Assembly (NCBI GenBank): GCA_022606425.2 | Contig: JAHDVF020000215.1 | Location: 496,001-560,000 of the forward strand | Length of the DNA: 64,000 nt | Direction: 5' to 3' | Origin: Lepidostoma basale | Lineage: Eukaryota > Arthropoda > Insecta > Trichoptera > Lepidostomatidae | Shown here: positions 9,957-20,807 of the stretch, piece after piece | How positions within the stretch are numbered: position 1 is the stretch's first letter | Layout of the letters: every line of letters begins with the position of its first letter | Notes under the pieces: generated by a model | The model's input: only the letters and a program-made list of their open reading frames with translations | What the model was told of the DNA's origin: nothing | Databases searched by the model: none | Program-made: the position numbers and the translations under genes

Positions 9957-10490
9957 ATACGTGTACGTCACTGAATAAATAACGTAAATAAAAACGTGAT
10001 TAAGGATTTTTTTTTTCGTTTTTATACAAGTTTAAATATGCTTTATTGCATGTAAAAAACGGTTTTGATTATTTTTATTTTTTCCGTATTCCTTCTACAA
10101 ATTTTCCCCGTCCTTAGAATGCGGAGATTCAACCGAATTACCCAAATTAATTAATGAATCAGCAACGCTCTCGGTGTATACAAAGTAATAGAAAGTAAAC
10201 AGCAATTAAAAGGCGTGTATATGACCTCGGTACGTGTAGGTTAGGTAATGTTTACGCAAATACACCGACAACATATTCTGCATGAAACTATGAGATGGGC
10301 GCTGTTCATTAGAGTGACGGACAGCAAACAGCACTGCGGCAGACAGGGCTTATCTAAATAACAATGACCGAACTCTCGCACTTAAGCAGAGCCCATGCAA
10401 ATTATTACTCAATGCGTGCTAAGTATGCAACTTCGTAACAGCGACAACAAAATAAAATAAACCATTTTTTATTCTCTTTTCATCCTCTTC
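9957..10490. other. Non-repeated island; possible regulatory DNA
   Basis: 10100-10450 is richer in G+C, with no frame and no repeat shared with the window. It contains an octamer ATGCAAAT at 10395-10402 and a GATA-type TTATCT at 10350-10355. Single sites are weak evidence, so this is only a candidate. Confidence 0.25.
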
Positions 10491-10494
10491 TTCT

Positions 10495-10640
10495 CATTTT
10501 CCATTAGCTGCTGTCTAGGTCTTCCTAGAGGTCGTACTCCGGCCGGTATTGACATGTACAGGGTCTTGATTGCTCTGGTCTCTCCGGCTCGGCTCATTAT
10601 AAGCTCCTGCCTATAAACCTGGTCATTATTTTTTTAATGG
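10495..10640 (-). pseudogene. LINE C-terminal fragment
   Basis: The reverse strand reads QVYRQELIMSRAGETRAIK, TLYMSIPAGVRP, GRPRQQ: the basic GRPR end typical of LINE RT proteins. Only ~45 residues remain, so the family is uncertain. Confidence 0.55.
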
Positions 10641-10850
10641 GAATGACATATTTTTTCTTTGCTAAGACATTATTAAATACTGTCTTAGCAAGGCCATAAA
10701 TATGATAAAAATAAAACAGACATTTTCATTCATTAATTATATTAATGTCATTTCATAAATTACGTTTTCATTCGTATTTATTGTTTTTTGAACATTGATG
10801 AACCAAATAAGAACGACTGTTTTCTAGAAGTTTAAATATTTAATTATCTG
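10628..10850. repeat. Decayed palindromic repeat P3
   Basis: GGGAATGACATATTTT and an inverted GTCTTAGCAAGGCC arm are followed by TTTTCATTC and GTTTTCTAGAAGTTTAAAT pieces. The pattern is the P3 family (good copy 50360-50575), heavily mutated. Confidence 0.45.
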
Positions 10851-11023
10851 TATGGGAGTGAGAACGCCTTAAGTTTAAACAATTAATTAAAATAAAAAGT
10901 AATTTTTAAGGCAAGTGTATTTTCTGGCAGATTTTTTTTTGTTTTTCTTTGTGATTCTGCAGTGCCGCATGTCTGATTTATTTCAGCTGCAGCAATTGGA
11001 TCATATTCCATCCGTATTCATCG

Positions 11024-11399
11024 TTAAGGGGGTGTCTACCAGGTCGAAAAAAGTAGTTTAGAGAAAAACGCGTTTAGAGATTTGAGCAAGTTTCAGGCAG
11101 CCGCAGCAGTAAGAATGATAAGTTATATTTACATTTCATAAATCGGCGACTCCTGATTCATAATGTGCCTTATTACATGAAAAATATATTTTCTGAAGCT
11201 CGTTCTAATTATACGACTATTAGGTATTGCTCTGGCGTGAAGCGCTTAGTTGCAGCGTCACTAAAATAGCTATAACTCCATAAATTATTGTAATTTTAAA
11301 ATTTCCTTTTTATGTGTATTTTAAAAGGTCTAATCTTTAAGTGCATACAAGAAAAAAAGTTTTTTTTTTAAATCGTAGACGAGAATAATACCCCCTTAA
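11024..11399. mobile_element. MITE flanked by TTAA, GGGGGT ends
   Basis: TTAAGGGGGT at 11024 is mirrored by ACCCCCTTAA ending at 11399. TTAA target use is the hallmark of piggyBac-type elements, but the symmetry also extends into CG(A)T outside, so assignment is tentative. The ~370-bp interior has no frame. Confidence 0.55.
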
Positions 11400-12090
11400 C
11401 GATCCGTATGTCCGAGGTTCGTTGTCTTCTCAGTCCCTCGCAATGTGAGATACACGAATGTATGTTTTTATATAGGTATACCGTTTCATAAACGGTAAAC
11501 AGCAATACGGGTGTTATGTATTAAACCTAACATTGCGTCTAAAGATTCTAAACACGACATTGTAGATATAAGGCTAAGCCATCACCTCCAGTAATGTGTT
11601 TGAACTTTGCCTTCACGAGATGATTCTGAACATGCACTCAAAGCAAAATATTGACTCTCGCCGCGTCGGAAAAATCCTTTTGAAACTTCGTTAAAGTGAC
11701 GAACTCTTCTATCAGCGAATACCTTTCAAGACGCTTGTAGTTGGCAATGAAAAACACTCTCATCTTCCCAAATTAGATGTCGGATTAACCTCCTCGACCT
11801 CGATCGATCAATCAAAGTCTGCTCCACACATTTAAACTTTTCTCGCGATTCGGAAACTAATATGCCTCCTTCCCGTCTCTTCTCCTGCGTCTTCGCGGCT
11901 TCTCAGGTGTTATCATGTCCCGAATATAAGTAATGAGCTCTCTAGTATATTAAAACCAACAATGCGCGAAGGCTGTTTACAAATTATAAAAACCTCCACT
12001 GTATAATTTGATGTTGAGAATTTTCAATGCATATATCCATATTTTTAAATACATTCAATAATTTAATACCATTTTTTTCTTCTTCGTAAA
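11400..12090. other. Unassigned, partly GC-richer DNA
   Basis: 11570-11930 is non-repeated within the window and richer in G+C. Stops occur in all frames. Nothing recognised. Confidence 0.3.
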
Positions 12091-12092
12091 CT

Positions 12093-12370
12093 AACTAACT
12101 AACCATCACGCCATTTCCCCGGAAGGGTAGGCAGAGAGGATGGATCGCCACAATGCTCTGTCCTGGCATACCTCTCGGGATTCCTCGACATTCATACATC
12201 GTACCATGCACGCACGTCGATTATTCCGACTTCGAATGTGGCCGCCTTTTAGTAATTGATTAATTTGGTCATGCCATGTTTTCCTCGGTCGTCCTCGGCT
12301 TCTTTTTCCACTCACGCTGCTTGTGTACAACTTTTTAACCATTCTTCTCTAATCCATTCGTTCCATATGT
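12093..12370 (-). pseudogene. RTE-like LINE 3' fragment (family A)
   Basis: Starts with AACTAACTAACTAACC (inverse of the GTTA tail). The frame 12342-12106 reads MVKKLYTSSVSGKRSRGRPR, KTWHDQINQLL, RNNRRACMVRCMNVEESREV, ending in LSAYPSGEMA. The RT domain is absent by 5' truncation. Confidence 0.85.
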
Positions 12371-12507
12371 CCAAAACCACATATTTCCATTGAATTACAT
12401 TAAGATTTTTTTTTACGTTAGTTTGATAATCACTTTATGTTTTTTTTTAAATTATAGCTTTTTGAATAATGCTAATGAATTACAAGTTTAATATTTGATT
12501 AAATTAA

Positions 12508-12640
12508 CTAGTCACGCCGTTTCCCCGAAGCGGTATGATAGAATGGACCGCCACACTGCTCTTTCCTGACATACTTCTTCTACATTCTTCGACTTAATCC
12601 ATTTCTTCGACTCCTCGCGTGACCAACATTGAATATTTGT
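12508..12640 (-). pseudogene. RTE-like LINE 3' scrap
   Basis: CACGCCGTTTCCCCGAAG and GAATGGACCGCCACACTG match the family A end; internal deletions follow. Confidence 0.6.
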
Positions 12641-12689
12641 ATTTTTGTATGAAGCACATGATTGATAAGTGGTGTGGCATTATTAAAAA

Positions 12690-12875
12690 TAATTTTAAAA
12701 AACTTTTACTTGATTTTACACCATTTTATTTTTGTCAAATCAATCGGTTTCGCTCCCGACGGAACTTCTTCAGGGTAACAAACTTGAAGACTCAGTTTAT
12801 TTTGTAACCTTGATGAAGCTCTGGCAGGGAGCGAAACCGGTTGGGTTGACAAAAATAAAGTGTTTTTTAACAATA
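12690..12875. repeat. Palindromic repeat P4 with hammerhead-like motif
   Basis: The right arm holds TTGATGAA, stem GCTCT/GGAGC around GGCAG, GAAA, CCGG, TT. The left arm is its inverse (CGGTTTCGCTCC...CTTCTTCAGGG). Both end in TGACAAAAATAAAGTG-type flanks. Confidence 0.7.
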
Positions 12876-12884
12876 TAAACTGTT

Positions 12885-13079
12885 AAATTAAAATCTTCGT
12901 TTTATGTATCACAATTGTATTTTTATTTTACGCGACAGCTGTTTCGTCAACCTATGTTGACATCACTGTAACTCCTGATGATGTCAACATAAGTTGACGA
13001 AACAGCTGTCTCGTAAAATAAAAATACAATTATGATACTTAAAACAAAGTTATTTAATTTAACAATTTATACAGTGTTC
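12885..13079. repeat. Palindromic repeat P1
   Basis: Inverted arms around 12970. The right-arm motif is CTGATGA+T, stem GTCAAC/GTTGAC, GAAA, CAGCTG, TC. The flank TTTATGTATCACAATTG and its inverse define the outer edges. Confidence 0.75.
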
Positions 13080-13488
13080 TTCTACCGACCCTTATGCATG
13101 GAAGCGAAGTACGGAACTGGCAAAAGAAGGGTGAAAGTAGAATAAATGAAGTAGAAATGAGATATCTTGAAAATGAAAGCGTCATTAAGATGGTTTGGGC
13201 ATATGGAAAGAATGAATGAAGAAATAATGGTAAAAAAATTATATGTTAACGATGTAAATGGAACCAGAAATAGAGGAAGACCGAGGAAAAGTGGCACGAT
13301 TAAATAAATCAAATATTGAATGTCGGCCATGTGAGGAGTCAGAGAAATCGACGCGCGTACATGACACGATGTATGAATGATGAGGATTCGAGAGAAATAT
13401 GTCAGAAAAGAAAAGTGTGGCAGTCCGTTCTTTCTGCCTTACCCTTCAGGGAGACGGCGTGATGGTTAGTTAGTTAGTTAGCTAGTTA
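13080..13488 (+). pseudogene. RTE-like LINE 3' end (family A)
   Basis: Runs from the TLM(Y/H)GSE region through the WFGHMERM-like stretch, GRPRK and the CMNVEE-like end to GAGACGGCGTGATGG and four GTTA units. About 90 bp is deleted after the AVEMRSL-like segment, and frameshifts are present. Confidence 0.8.
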
Positions 13489-13595
13489 CAGATTTATCAC
13501 ACATTCGTCCAAGATATCTAATTTCACCTGTATTTATTCTACTTTTATCATTCTTTTGACAGTTCCACGCTTTGCTTTCGTACTTATGAATGTGG
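13489..13595 (-). pseudogene. RTE-like LINE fragment in opposite orientation
   Basis: Directly after the GTTA tail of the previous copy, the reverse strand matches the MYGSE..ESRINAVEMRSLRRMC region. This gives a tail-to-tail junction. Confidence 0.6.
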
Positions 13596-14100
13596 ATGAT
13601 GTTTTTTTTTGTAAAAAATGTGTATTGTTGCAAAACGGTCCTAAACACTGGCAATGTTTCAGAAATAAGCCATCGTATTATTCCATTTTATTTTATCACA
13701 CGCCAATACATTTTTTCTTGGAAATACTTTATGAGATTTGCATATATTCCCGCGGATGACTTAACAGAATATATATTATTTTTTGCTGTCTATGGTAGGT
13801 ACCTTAACTCCGGGGGTTTTCTAGGAATTCCTTAATCGTATAAAGATTATGTGGCTGAAGTCTTCCTACGTTTTTTGAATGTTAGTACATAAGACGAATC
13901 AGTCCTGGATACTAAGAATACACGAAATCAAAGAATGATTGCGAATATAAAAAGTACATTCCTACATTGTTGGTTTTCCCCTTAGTCAGTGACAGAGCGT
14001 GCTGATTATTTTTGTTTGTAGTTTCATAAATTTAATAATTTCGTGAAACATACTCGTATATCATATTTAAGAAATTCGGTACACATTATTTACAAATTTA
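13596..14100. other. No recognised feature
   Basis: Two overlapping short frames on + (13556-13835) look like chance. Nothing repeated was seen. Confidence 0.35.
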
Positions 14101-14102
14101 TA

Positions 14103-14715
14103 ATTAACTAAATAACCATCACGCCACACTTTTCTTTCCTGACATATTTCTCTGGCTTCCTCATCATCGTGTCATGCACGCGCGTCGATTTCTCTGACTC
14201 CTCACGTGGCCGACATTCAATATTTGATTTATTTGATCGTGCCACGTTTTCCTCGGTCTTCCTCTATTTATATTTCCATTTACATCGTTAACATATACTT
14301 TTTTACCATTCTTACTTCATTCATTCTTTCCATGTGTCCAAACCATCATAATGATATTTTCATTATTTTGTTCATAACACCATCATTCGCATCGCATTCA
14401 CTTCTTATATTTTCATTCGACCCTCTATCATACACAGAGTATCTACACATTCGTCTAAGAGATCTCATTTCTACTGCATTTATTCTTCTTTCATCCTTTT
14501 TTGCCAATTCCATGCTTCGCTTCCATACATAACGGTCGGTACAAGATCTCCATTGTGTTCTGCCAATTAAGCTTTTTTGGATAGGTTTTTGTTTGCGATG
14601 ACAACTTTAAGTGCACCATTCACTTTGTTGCCTGCCCCAACTCTTCTTTCAATATCCTTCTCCACTCGCCCATCTTTTCTAAACATACTTCCTATATATA
14701 CAAACTGATATACTT
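14103..14715 (-). pseudogene. RTE-like LINE, ~600-bp 3' portion
   Basis: The reverse strand covers the conserved 3' end, then GRPRKTW, WFGHMER, NES, INAVEMRSLRR, VLVP, KVV.ANKNLSKKA and YIGSMFRKDGRVEKDIERRVG. It is one of the longer copies, broken by frameshifts near the 3' end. The YADD active site is not included. Confidence 0.8.
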
Positions 14716-14719
14716 GTAA

Positions 14720-15520
14720 GATTAATATATACTCGTACATATATTTTTTTAAGTAAACGTACATGGTTATGAGTGTCTGTAATGTCTAGAAATTCTCAAG
14801 TTTAAAGTACTTACTGAGTCATCGCAGCCAGACAAGTACTCATAGATCCATATGTGTGCAAATTTATGCTCTCGGTATATTGACCGCAGCTTGTACCCGC
14901 TAATTTCAATTCAGATCTACTTCTTGACAGTCTGTCTCAAGAGAAAAATGTACAAAACTAGCAACATCAATGGAAGATACTCTGTAGTCCGCGAGATAGA
15001 GCATTCCATTGATATTATTATTCTTGTCATTATTTTTTTGTATACAACATAAAAGGTTACTCGCCGCTTACCCGAAGCTGTAATAGGACGCAGTGGCGCC
15101 CCTTCGTCAGCTTCGCTCATACCCATCCACGCGAGACTTATGAGACGATTAGCTGGAGAATGCACCATTCCAGAAATAAAAAGCAAAAGTCAAAGGGTGC
15201 CTAGTCCACATTTAATCCAGTTTAATTTCAATCCACTTCTATGTCCCAATCCCACAAAACAGAGCAAAATATGATACATTATTTTATGGCCTATCATAAA
15301 ATTATTTCAGACAGATATGGTGAGGGTGGGACAGAGTGTGGGATAGGAAAGGAAACGTGGAATGATAAAAATAATATAATAATAATAATTATAATTTTCC
15401 TAATGAAATAGAGAAAACACTGGTCACGGAAATAAGGGGCAGGAACACAGGGAACCTAACATTTTAATATGTACCAAATAAAAATAAAATTAATCCAAGA
15501 GGATAGAACGAGGCCCCGGC
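14720..15520. other. Unassigned
   Basis: 15060-15180 is GC-richer (GACGCAGTGGCGCCCCTTCG). A short reverse frame covers it but matches nothing I know. 15370-15400 is a weak AAT/ATA tandem. Confidence 0.3.
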
Positions 15521-15526
15521 GAGGAG

Positions 15527-15745
15527 TGCAAAAAGCTGTCGCGAAAAATCAAAATACAATTGATGTGATACATAAAACAAAGTTTTTTTTCAATTGAACA
15601 GCCTATAATGTTAAAGTATCATAGTGTTTCGTTCAAAACAATGGCATATTTAGGAAATAACAGGGTTTTAATTGATAAAATATTTGTCATTATGGAATTC
15701 CGCAGTGTTAATGCCTCAAGTTTATCTAAAATTTAAAAAAAAGCT
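15527..15745 (+). repeat. Half arms of palindromes P1 and P2 joined
   Basis: 15527-15655 is a right arm of P1 starting inside AGCTGTCGCG and ending TCATAGTGTTTCG. 15656-15745 is the outer part of a P2 arm ending TATGGAATTCCGCAGTGTT. The motif cores are truncated. Confidence 0.6.
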
Positions 15746-15886
15746 ACCGTATTGTTAACGCCGCCAAACTGAACATTCTTAAAAAACATTAATTGTTTTT
15801 TTAACATTTCCTGATGCACATAAATACTAGATTTTCAATCATCCATCAAGACGTTTGAAAATTTATATGATACTCGTATATATTTC

Positions 15887-15912
15887 ATTTCATTTCATTT
15901 CATTTATTTATT
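15887..15912 (+). repeat. ATTTC tandem repeat
   Basis: About five units of CATTT abut the 3' side of the jockey-like LINE at 16050. Such tails are common at LINE ends. Confidence 0.7.
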
Positions 15913-16049
15913 TTAAACATATCTAAAGCATTACAGAATTTTTTTTCCAATTCACTAAAGATACACAATAATAAGTAATACATAATAGATTAATAAAAAG
16001 AGCGAGAAACATAAGATGCATGACAAATTAATAAAATAAATATACCATA

Positions 16050-16655
16050 CAATTATAATAAAGATAGTACTTCCCTCAGATGAGCCAAACTATCACAAAA
16101 TATGTCAAACTCCGAGGTGATACGATTAAGCAAAGATAATGCTCTACCTACCGGCATAACCATTGGCAGGTTGGTTCTGCATCGTGGGAGATAAAACCAT
16201 CTATGGCCCCTTTGTCGAAAATAATTATCAGGGACGACCAGACCTACATCACTCAAGATTTCTGAGTTGTGTATACAACCGCCTATTAGTCGAAAGAAAT
16301 GGACACCCAAGGTAGCCTAGCATCCCTAGCAAGAAATCAGTTGGAAAGAGCCACGGGTAATATCCATACTCCCTAAGATAGAGGTATCGCAGAAATTTTT
16401 TCTGCACCCTCTCCACCATCAGGGAATATCGAACCTCATGCGGCGCCCACATAATGGAACTAAACTCCAACCGACTTCTCACCAGAGAGTTATACAGCAG
16501 CTTCAGCACCTGAATATTACGAAAGATCTTGGCGTTCCTAATGACAAAACCAAGCATTTCGAGGGAGCTATTACATAGTGAAGTATATGTATATTGTAAG
16601 TTCGCTAGAACTATACGGAAGAAAATAAAAGATGTAGCTTTGAAATTTCTCAACT
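16050..16655 (-). pseudogene. Jockey-like LINE RT C-terminal region (family C)
   Basis: This is the longest copy of family C. Reading the reverse strand from 16653: LEMLGFVIRNAKIFRN, LKLLYNSLVRSRLEFSSI, MWAPH, VERVQKKFLRYLYLREYGYY, PTDFLLGMLGY. After a frame change near 16310 it continues HFFRLIGGCIHNSEILSDVG, VPDNYFRQRGHRWFYLPRC and NLPMVMPVGRALSLLNRI, ending 16053. The LVRS.LE(F/Y) and VQ..FLRYL motifs are typical of the thumb region after the RT active site in jockey-like LINEs. The active site itself is absent. One frameshift between two otherwise good frames suggests moderate age. Confidence 0.85.
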
Positions 16656-16934
16656 CCGCGGGTTAAAACTAATTACCACGTATTAAAGTGATTAAAAAGA
16701 GACAGTGGAAAATCGTTTTCTACGTAACTAGTTATCAACCTTTAGTGAGTACATGACACTAAACTTAGGTAATCAATAATCCACATTAAATCAAATGAGC
16801 ACGAGACGTGATGATTGATAGTCGTTGTCAATTTATAAGTTAAATTATAGTTCTGCGCTATATTTAATAACTGAATACATATAATCAACTTTCCCCTGGA
16901 ATAAAATGATAATTAGTTTAAATTAATTGCTATT

Positions 16935-17092
16935 TTGATCATTAAGATAGTTTGGATGCGTGGAAAGAATGAATGAAGAAATAATGGTAAAGAAATTAAC
17001 GATGTAAACAGTACTAGAAATAGAAGACGGCCGTGGAAAACGTGGCTTGATTAAATAAATAAAATACTGAATGTCCGCCACGCAAGGAGTCG
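16935..17092 (+). pseudogene. RTE-like LINE fragment (family A)
   Basis: The WF(G/A)..ERMNE region, then R(R/G)RPWKTWL and a NVRHARS-like stretch. Several small deletions; it stops before the usual end. Confidence 0.65.
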
Positions 17093-17104
17093 TAAAATCA
17101 TATT

Positions 17105-17250
17105 AAAACATTTTTACTTATTTTTTCACCACTTAATTTTTGTCAAACCAACTTTCAGTTTCAGTTTGTTTTATAACCCCGACAAAGCTACGACGGGGGC
17201 GAAACCGATTGGTTTTAACAAAAAATAAAGTGGTGTAAAAACTAGTTAAT
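17105..17250. repeat. Palindromic repeat P4, decayed
   Basis: The right arm has CGACAAAGCTACGACGGGG then GCGAAACCGATTGG and TAAAGTGGTGTAAAA. The left arm is the inverse flank TTTTCACCACTTAATTTTTG. Confidence 0.6.
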
Positions 17251-17254
17251 GTGT

Positions 17255-17530
17255 TTTTAAGATAATCATATGATTTTACTGAAATCTCTTGATGGAAATT
17301 ATGTTTACATAACAATTTAATAAAACGGTGTTTAACTACTTCCACATTTGTATTTATTTCGACAGCTTTCGACGGTTTCACCAGGCTCGTTGGCCTCGAC
17401 AGAATGGTGGTGGACCAGTCTGTCGATGCCAGCGAGTCTGGCGTACCGATCGCTTTCGAAGTAAAGACAAAAGTAAAAGTAGTTAAAAAACAACATCGTT
17501 TGATTTAATTATTATAGTAAAAGTGTGTTA
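17255..17530. repeat. Palindromic repeat P5
   Basis: Arms begin TATTTCGACAGC and end GAAGTAAAGACAAAAG, with inner CTGTCGAT, stem GCCAG/CTGGC, GTACCGATC (decayed GAAACCGGTC). The intact form is seen in the left arm at 29855-29900. Confidence 0.6.
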
Positions 17531-18184
17531 AAATTATATTACTTTTAAGACTTATTTCATTTGTTGCTCTTTTGTTTATTCGGATGTTATGTTATACCCA
17601 TCGTAATGTATTTTTATATAAAGTTTCACATTGTATGCACCAAAATATGGTATAAAACATATTTAAAAAAATCAGAAAGACAGCAATCATGTAATATCTT
17701 TTCTTTGCCTCTGTCCAACCCATATCGCTTTTGGACCAGAGCGTTATTATTTCCATTTCTTTATTTGTTATCTCTTTGAGATATACGAATAAACCAAAAC
17801 TCACGATCGTTATTAAACGTGGATGCTGTGTTTAATTCAAATATTACAAGACACAAACTGCGTTGTATTTTTAGATGGAAAATGTGAAATTCTCTCACGA
17901 GACTCATGCGGGCTCTTGGGCTTATCGAGATGCGTGATTTCTGAGAATAGAATGAAGAAATGTATTTATTGAATTAAGTACTTAACATTACATGAAAGGA
18001 TCTTTTATGTTAGTAAGTAACATGGCATTCCTCTGAGGGTAGTCACAGATGATGGACCATCGCATGTTTTAGTTCTGGTACACCACATTTGATTATTTTA
18101 TGCATGTATACTTTGTTAAAAAGTCGTTGTGATTGGGACCAAGCATTTTAAATAATAACTCGGATTAGTTAATATTTTAAACTG
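17531..18184. other. No recognised feature
   Basis: Short overlapping frames on both strands (17561-17804) have no recognisable domain. Confidence 0.35.
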
Positions 18185-18480
18185 TTAATGAATAAACTTT
18201 GTTTTTTTGTAACACAATCGTATTTTATTTTACGCGACAGCTGTTTCATCAACCAATGTTGACATCATCAGGTGTTACAATAATATATCAAATGTCAAAT
18301 TTTCACGAAATAAAAACACGAAAATTTGACATTTGATATATTATTGTAACACCTGATGATGTCAACATTGGTTGATGAAACAGCTGTCGCGTAAAATAAA
18401 ATACAATTGTGATACGAAAAAACAAAGCTTATTCATTTACAGTTTAAAATATTAAGGTATCATAGTGTTTCGGTCAATAC
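18185..18480. repeat. Palindromic repeat P1 with long, nearly perfect arms
   Basis: The arms pair over more than 100 bases with a short centre near 18305. Motif: CTGATGA 18353-18359, T 18360, GTCAAC 18361-18366, loop ATTG, GTTGAT 18371-18376, GAAA 18377-18380, CAGCTG 18381-18386, TC 18387-18388. The right flank TATCATAGTGTTTCGGTC is shared with other P1 copies. Confidence 0.85.
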
Positions 18481-18552
18481 AATGGACCATTTAGTTAATA
18501 TTTATTTATTATAAATTAATATAAAAAATTGTACCACAAAATCGCCTGACAT

Positions 18553-18612
18553 GACAGTCAGAGCTCGGTATGACAGTCAGAGCTCTTACCACTCTGCCAC
18601 GAAGGTCTTCGT
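18553..18612 (-). mobile_element. SINE S1 head fragment
   Basis: GAGCTCTTACCACTCTGCCA and CGAAGGTC are the reverse of the S1 tRNA-like head. GACAGTCAGAGCTC occurs twice, a small local duplication. Confidence 0.6.
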
Positions 18613-18714
18613 CGAAGTTTCTTAAAACTGAATAATAATATTAAATTTTATTTAGTAACATACATAAATTAAAGAAATTGAACATGGTATTTGTGTTATT
18701 TCGATGCATTCTAC

Positions 18715-19030
18715 ATTATTAGTTCCATGCTTCATACATAAGGGTCGGCACAAGAACTCCATTGTGCACTGCCGTCTTAGTTTTTTTGGGTAGGCTTTTA
18801 TATATGATGACAACTTTAAGTGTCCAGTTTACTCTGTTGCTTTCTTTAAACCATTATTTTAATATCCTTCACCACTCTCCAATCTTTTGTTAACATACTT
18901 CCTATATAAACAAATTCATCCACTTGTTCCAGATTTTCGCCTTTCACGCTAATGTTGCAAACTGTTATTTCTACTGCATTTATTATACTTTCATCCTTCA
19001 TTTACTAGTTCCATGCTTCACTTTTATACA
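18715..19030 (-). pseudogene. RTE-like LINE fragments (family A), two pieces
   Basis: 18715-18965 matches the SVNGENLEQVDEFVYLESMF region to VLVPTLM on the reverse strand. 18966-19030 repeats part of NWQKKDESRINAVE out of order, so the locus is rearranged. Confidence 0.65.
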
Positions 19031-19340
19031 TTTCTTTCTGGGTATGCTGGACTACCAATCATTGGAAATTAGACGAACTATCCATTTTAGTGTTAATTTT
19101 TTTCAACTGATTCGTGGTCGAATACATTACTCTGATATTTTGAATGACTGGACTATGTTTGTCCCTGACAATTATCTGCGACAAAGGTAACATAGATTAT
19201 TTCACCTGCCACTGTGTAGAACCAATCTACATAAGTAATGACCGTGGGCAGGGCAATAATCCTTCTAAATCGCATCTCTTCGGACGTGGACATCTTCCAC
19301 TATAGTGAGGCTACCCTCAGAAAGCGTATATACCTTTTAT
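19031..19340 (+). pseudogene. Jockey-like LINE fragment (family C)
   Basis: FFLGMLDYQSLEIRRTIHFS, NFFQLIRGRIHYSDIL, FVPDNYLRQR, then after a stop the LFHLP..R.N region and L.RISSDVDIFHYS. The order is the same as 16050-16655, on the opposite strand. Confidence 0.75.
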
Positions 19341-19434
19341 AATGTATTAAATCGATATTTGCTTCTCTTGTTTTTCTTATTGTTTCTTTTTACTTTATTG
19401 TCCTTAAAACATTTTTTTTGTCGTTTTTCACCAT

Positions 19435-19738
19435 ACTAACTAACTAACTAACTAACCATCACGCCGTCTCCCCGAAAGGGTAGGCAGAAAGAATGAACTG
19501 TCACACTTTCACTGATGCGGCACTCCATCCTTCTCTTTTCGCCCCGCGGGAGACGTGGTGTGATGGGTTGCGAACCTCATCGCCACCAATAGGCATCTCC
19601 CGCGCACACTTCGATCGTCCAACACCCACAAAATAAATCTAAAACAAATAATATAAAATACAATGATATAAAATAAAATAACAAAATAAAAATAATTTAA
19701 CACAAAATGTTCTTTTTAGATGGTGCACATATTGGGTA
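19435..19738 (-). mobile_element. SINE-like repeat S3 with RTE 3' end
   Basis: The left end is four TAAC units plus CCATCACGCCGTCTCCCC, the RTE end in reverse. The body is unrelated to the LINE: CGCGGGAGA/TCTCCCGCG-type pairing, a B-box-like GGTTCG..CCC and an AT-rich 5' part. Other copies: 29019-29336 (+), 35571-35882 (-), 43628-43749 (+, partial). Confidence 0.75.
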
Positions 19739-19739
19739 C

Positions 19740-20540
19740 TATCATTACTAAATTCTCTTTATTTGTTTATTTACAAATTGCTGTTATCATTATTATTTTA
19801 GTTTAATTATAAACGAATTGGAACGTGTTATTCTGTAATGTTAATACATATATATATTTTTTTAATATATTTAATTGTAATTGAATTGAATAAGGGTCGG
19901 CACAAGCACACCATTGTGAGAACTGTTCAGAATACGTAAAAAATTATACGAATGGATTCTCATCTTCCCATCAGGATTAATTATCTCTGGGTCACAGTTC
20001 ACGCAACTTCGTTTAAATTTGTATATGAAGTTTGGAGTTCATCAGAGAATTCCTAATAGGTTACTCTCGCCACAATACTCGTATTTTACATTCTTACTTA
20101 ATTGTTTGGATACAGATTTACTCTTAGGTAAACTAACTAAACCTTTTGATATCCCACCATGCAGAATAAAATCTCATTAGGGGTTTAATAAGCTCATTTT
20201 ATTTAACGTACTGCTTTCTCTTTATGATTTTCAAATAGAAAATTTATCATAGTAGTATGTACCCTTATACTGACAAATATTTTACGTATGTCAAAGGTCA
20301 AATGAAAATATCTAAAGCACTTAAAATATAATATCTTTGTATATATCATATGTCAGACGTCACAAAATATCTTCGACAAGAATTTTAATTTATTAAACAT
20401 AAAAATCATTATTCATACAAGGTTCTTAAAAATCGACGTAATTTCTTTGTTAATTGTCATTTTTTGCTATGAGCCCGAGATGATTGTTACACATCTAATA
20501 AATGGTGCAAATGTGCTTATTTATTATGGTTTTAAGTTGA
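19740..20540. other. Unassigned
   Basis: One tiny family A scrap (AAGGGTCGGCACAAGCACAC, 19889). Otherwise AT-rich with no frame. Confidence 0.35.
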
Positions 20541-20542
20541 AA

Positions 20543-20660
20543 AAACTAACTAACTAACCATCACGCCGTCTCCCTGGAGGGGTAGGCAGAAATAATGGAA
20601 CGCCACACTGTTCTGTCCTGACATACTTCTCTCGCTTCCTCTACATTCATACATCTTGTA
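20543..20660 (-). pseudogene. RTE-like LINE 3' stub
   Basis: TAAC-type tail, the conserved end, then the coding end up to CATTCATACATCTTGT. Truncated to ~115 bp. Confidence 0.75.
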
Positions 20661-20807
20661 GGTACTTACAAGAAGATTGTTCGTAATAAAAACGATTGTT
20701 GGGGCATACCTGAAACAAACAAAAAATTATATAAAAATTTTGCGATGAAAAAATTATTAAGGAATTGTGGAATTTTATATTATAAATCAAAATATTTTAT
20801 ATATCTC

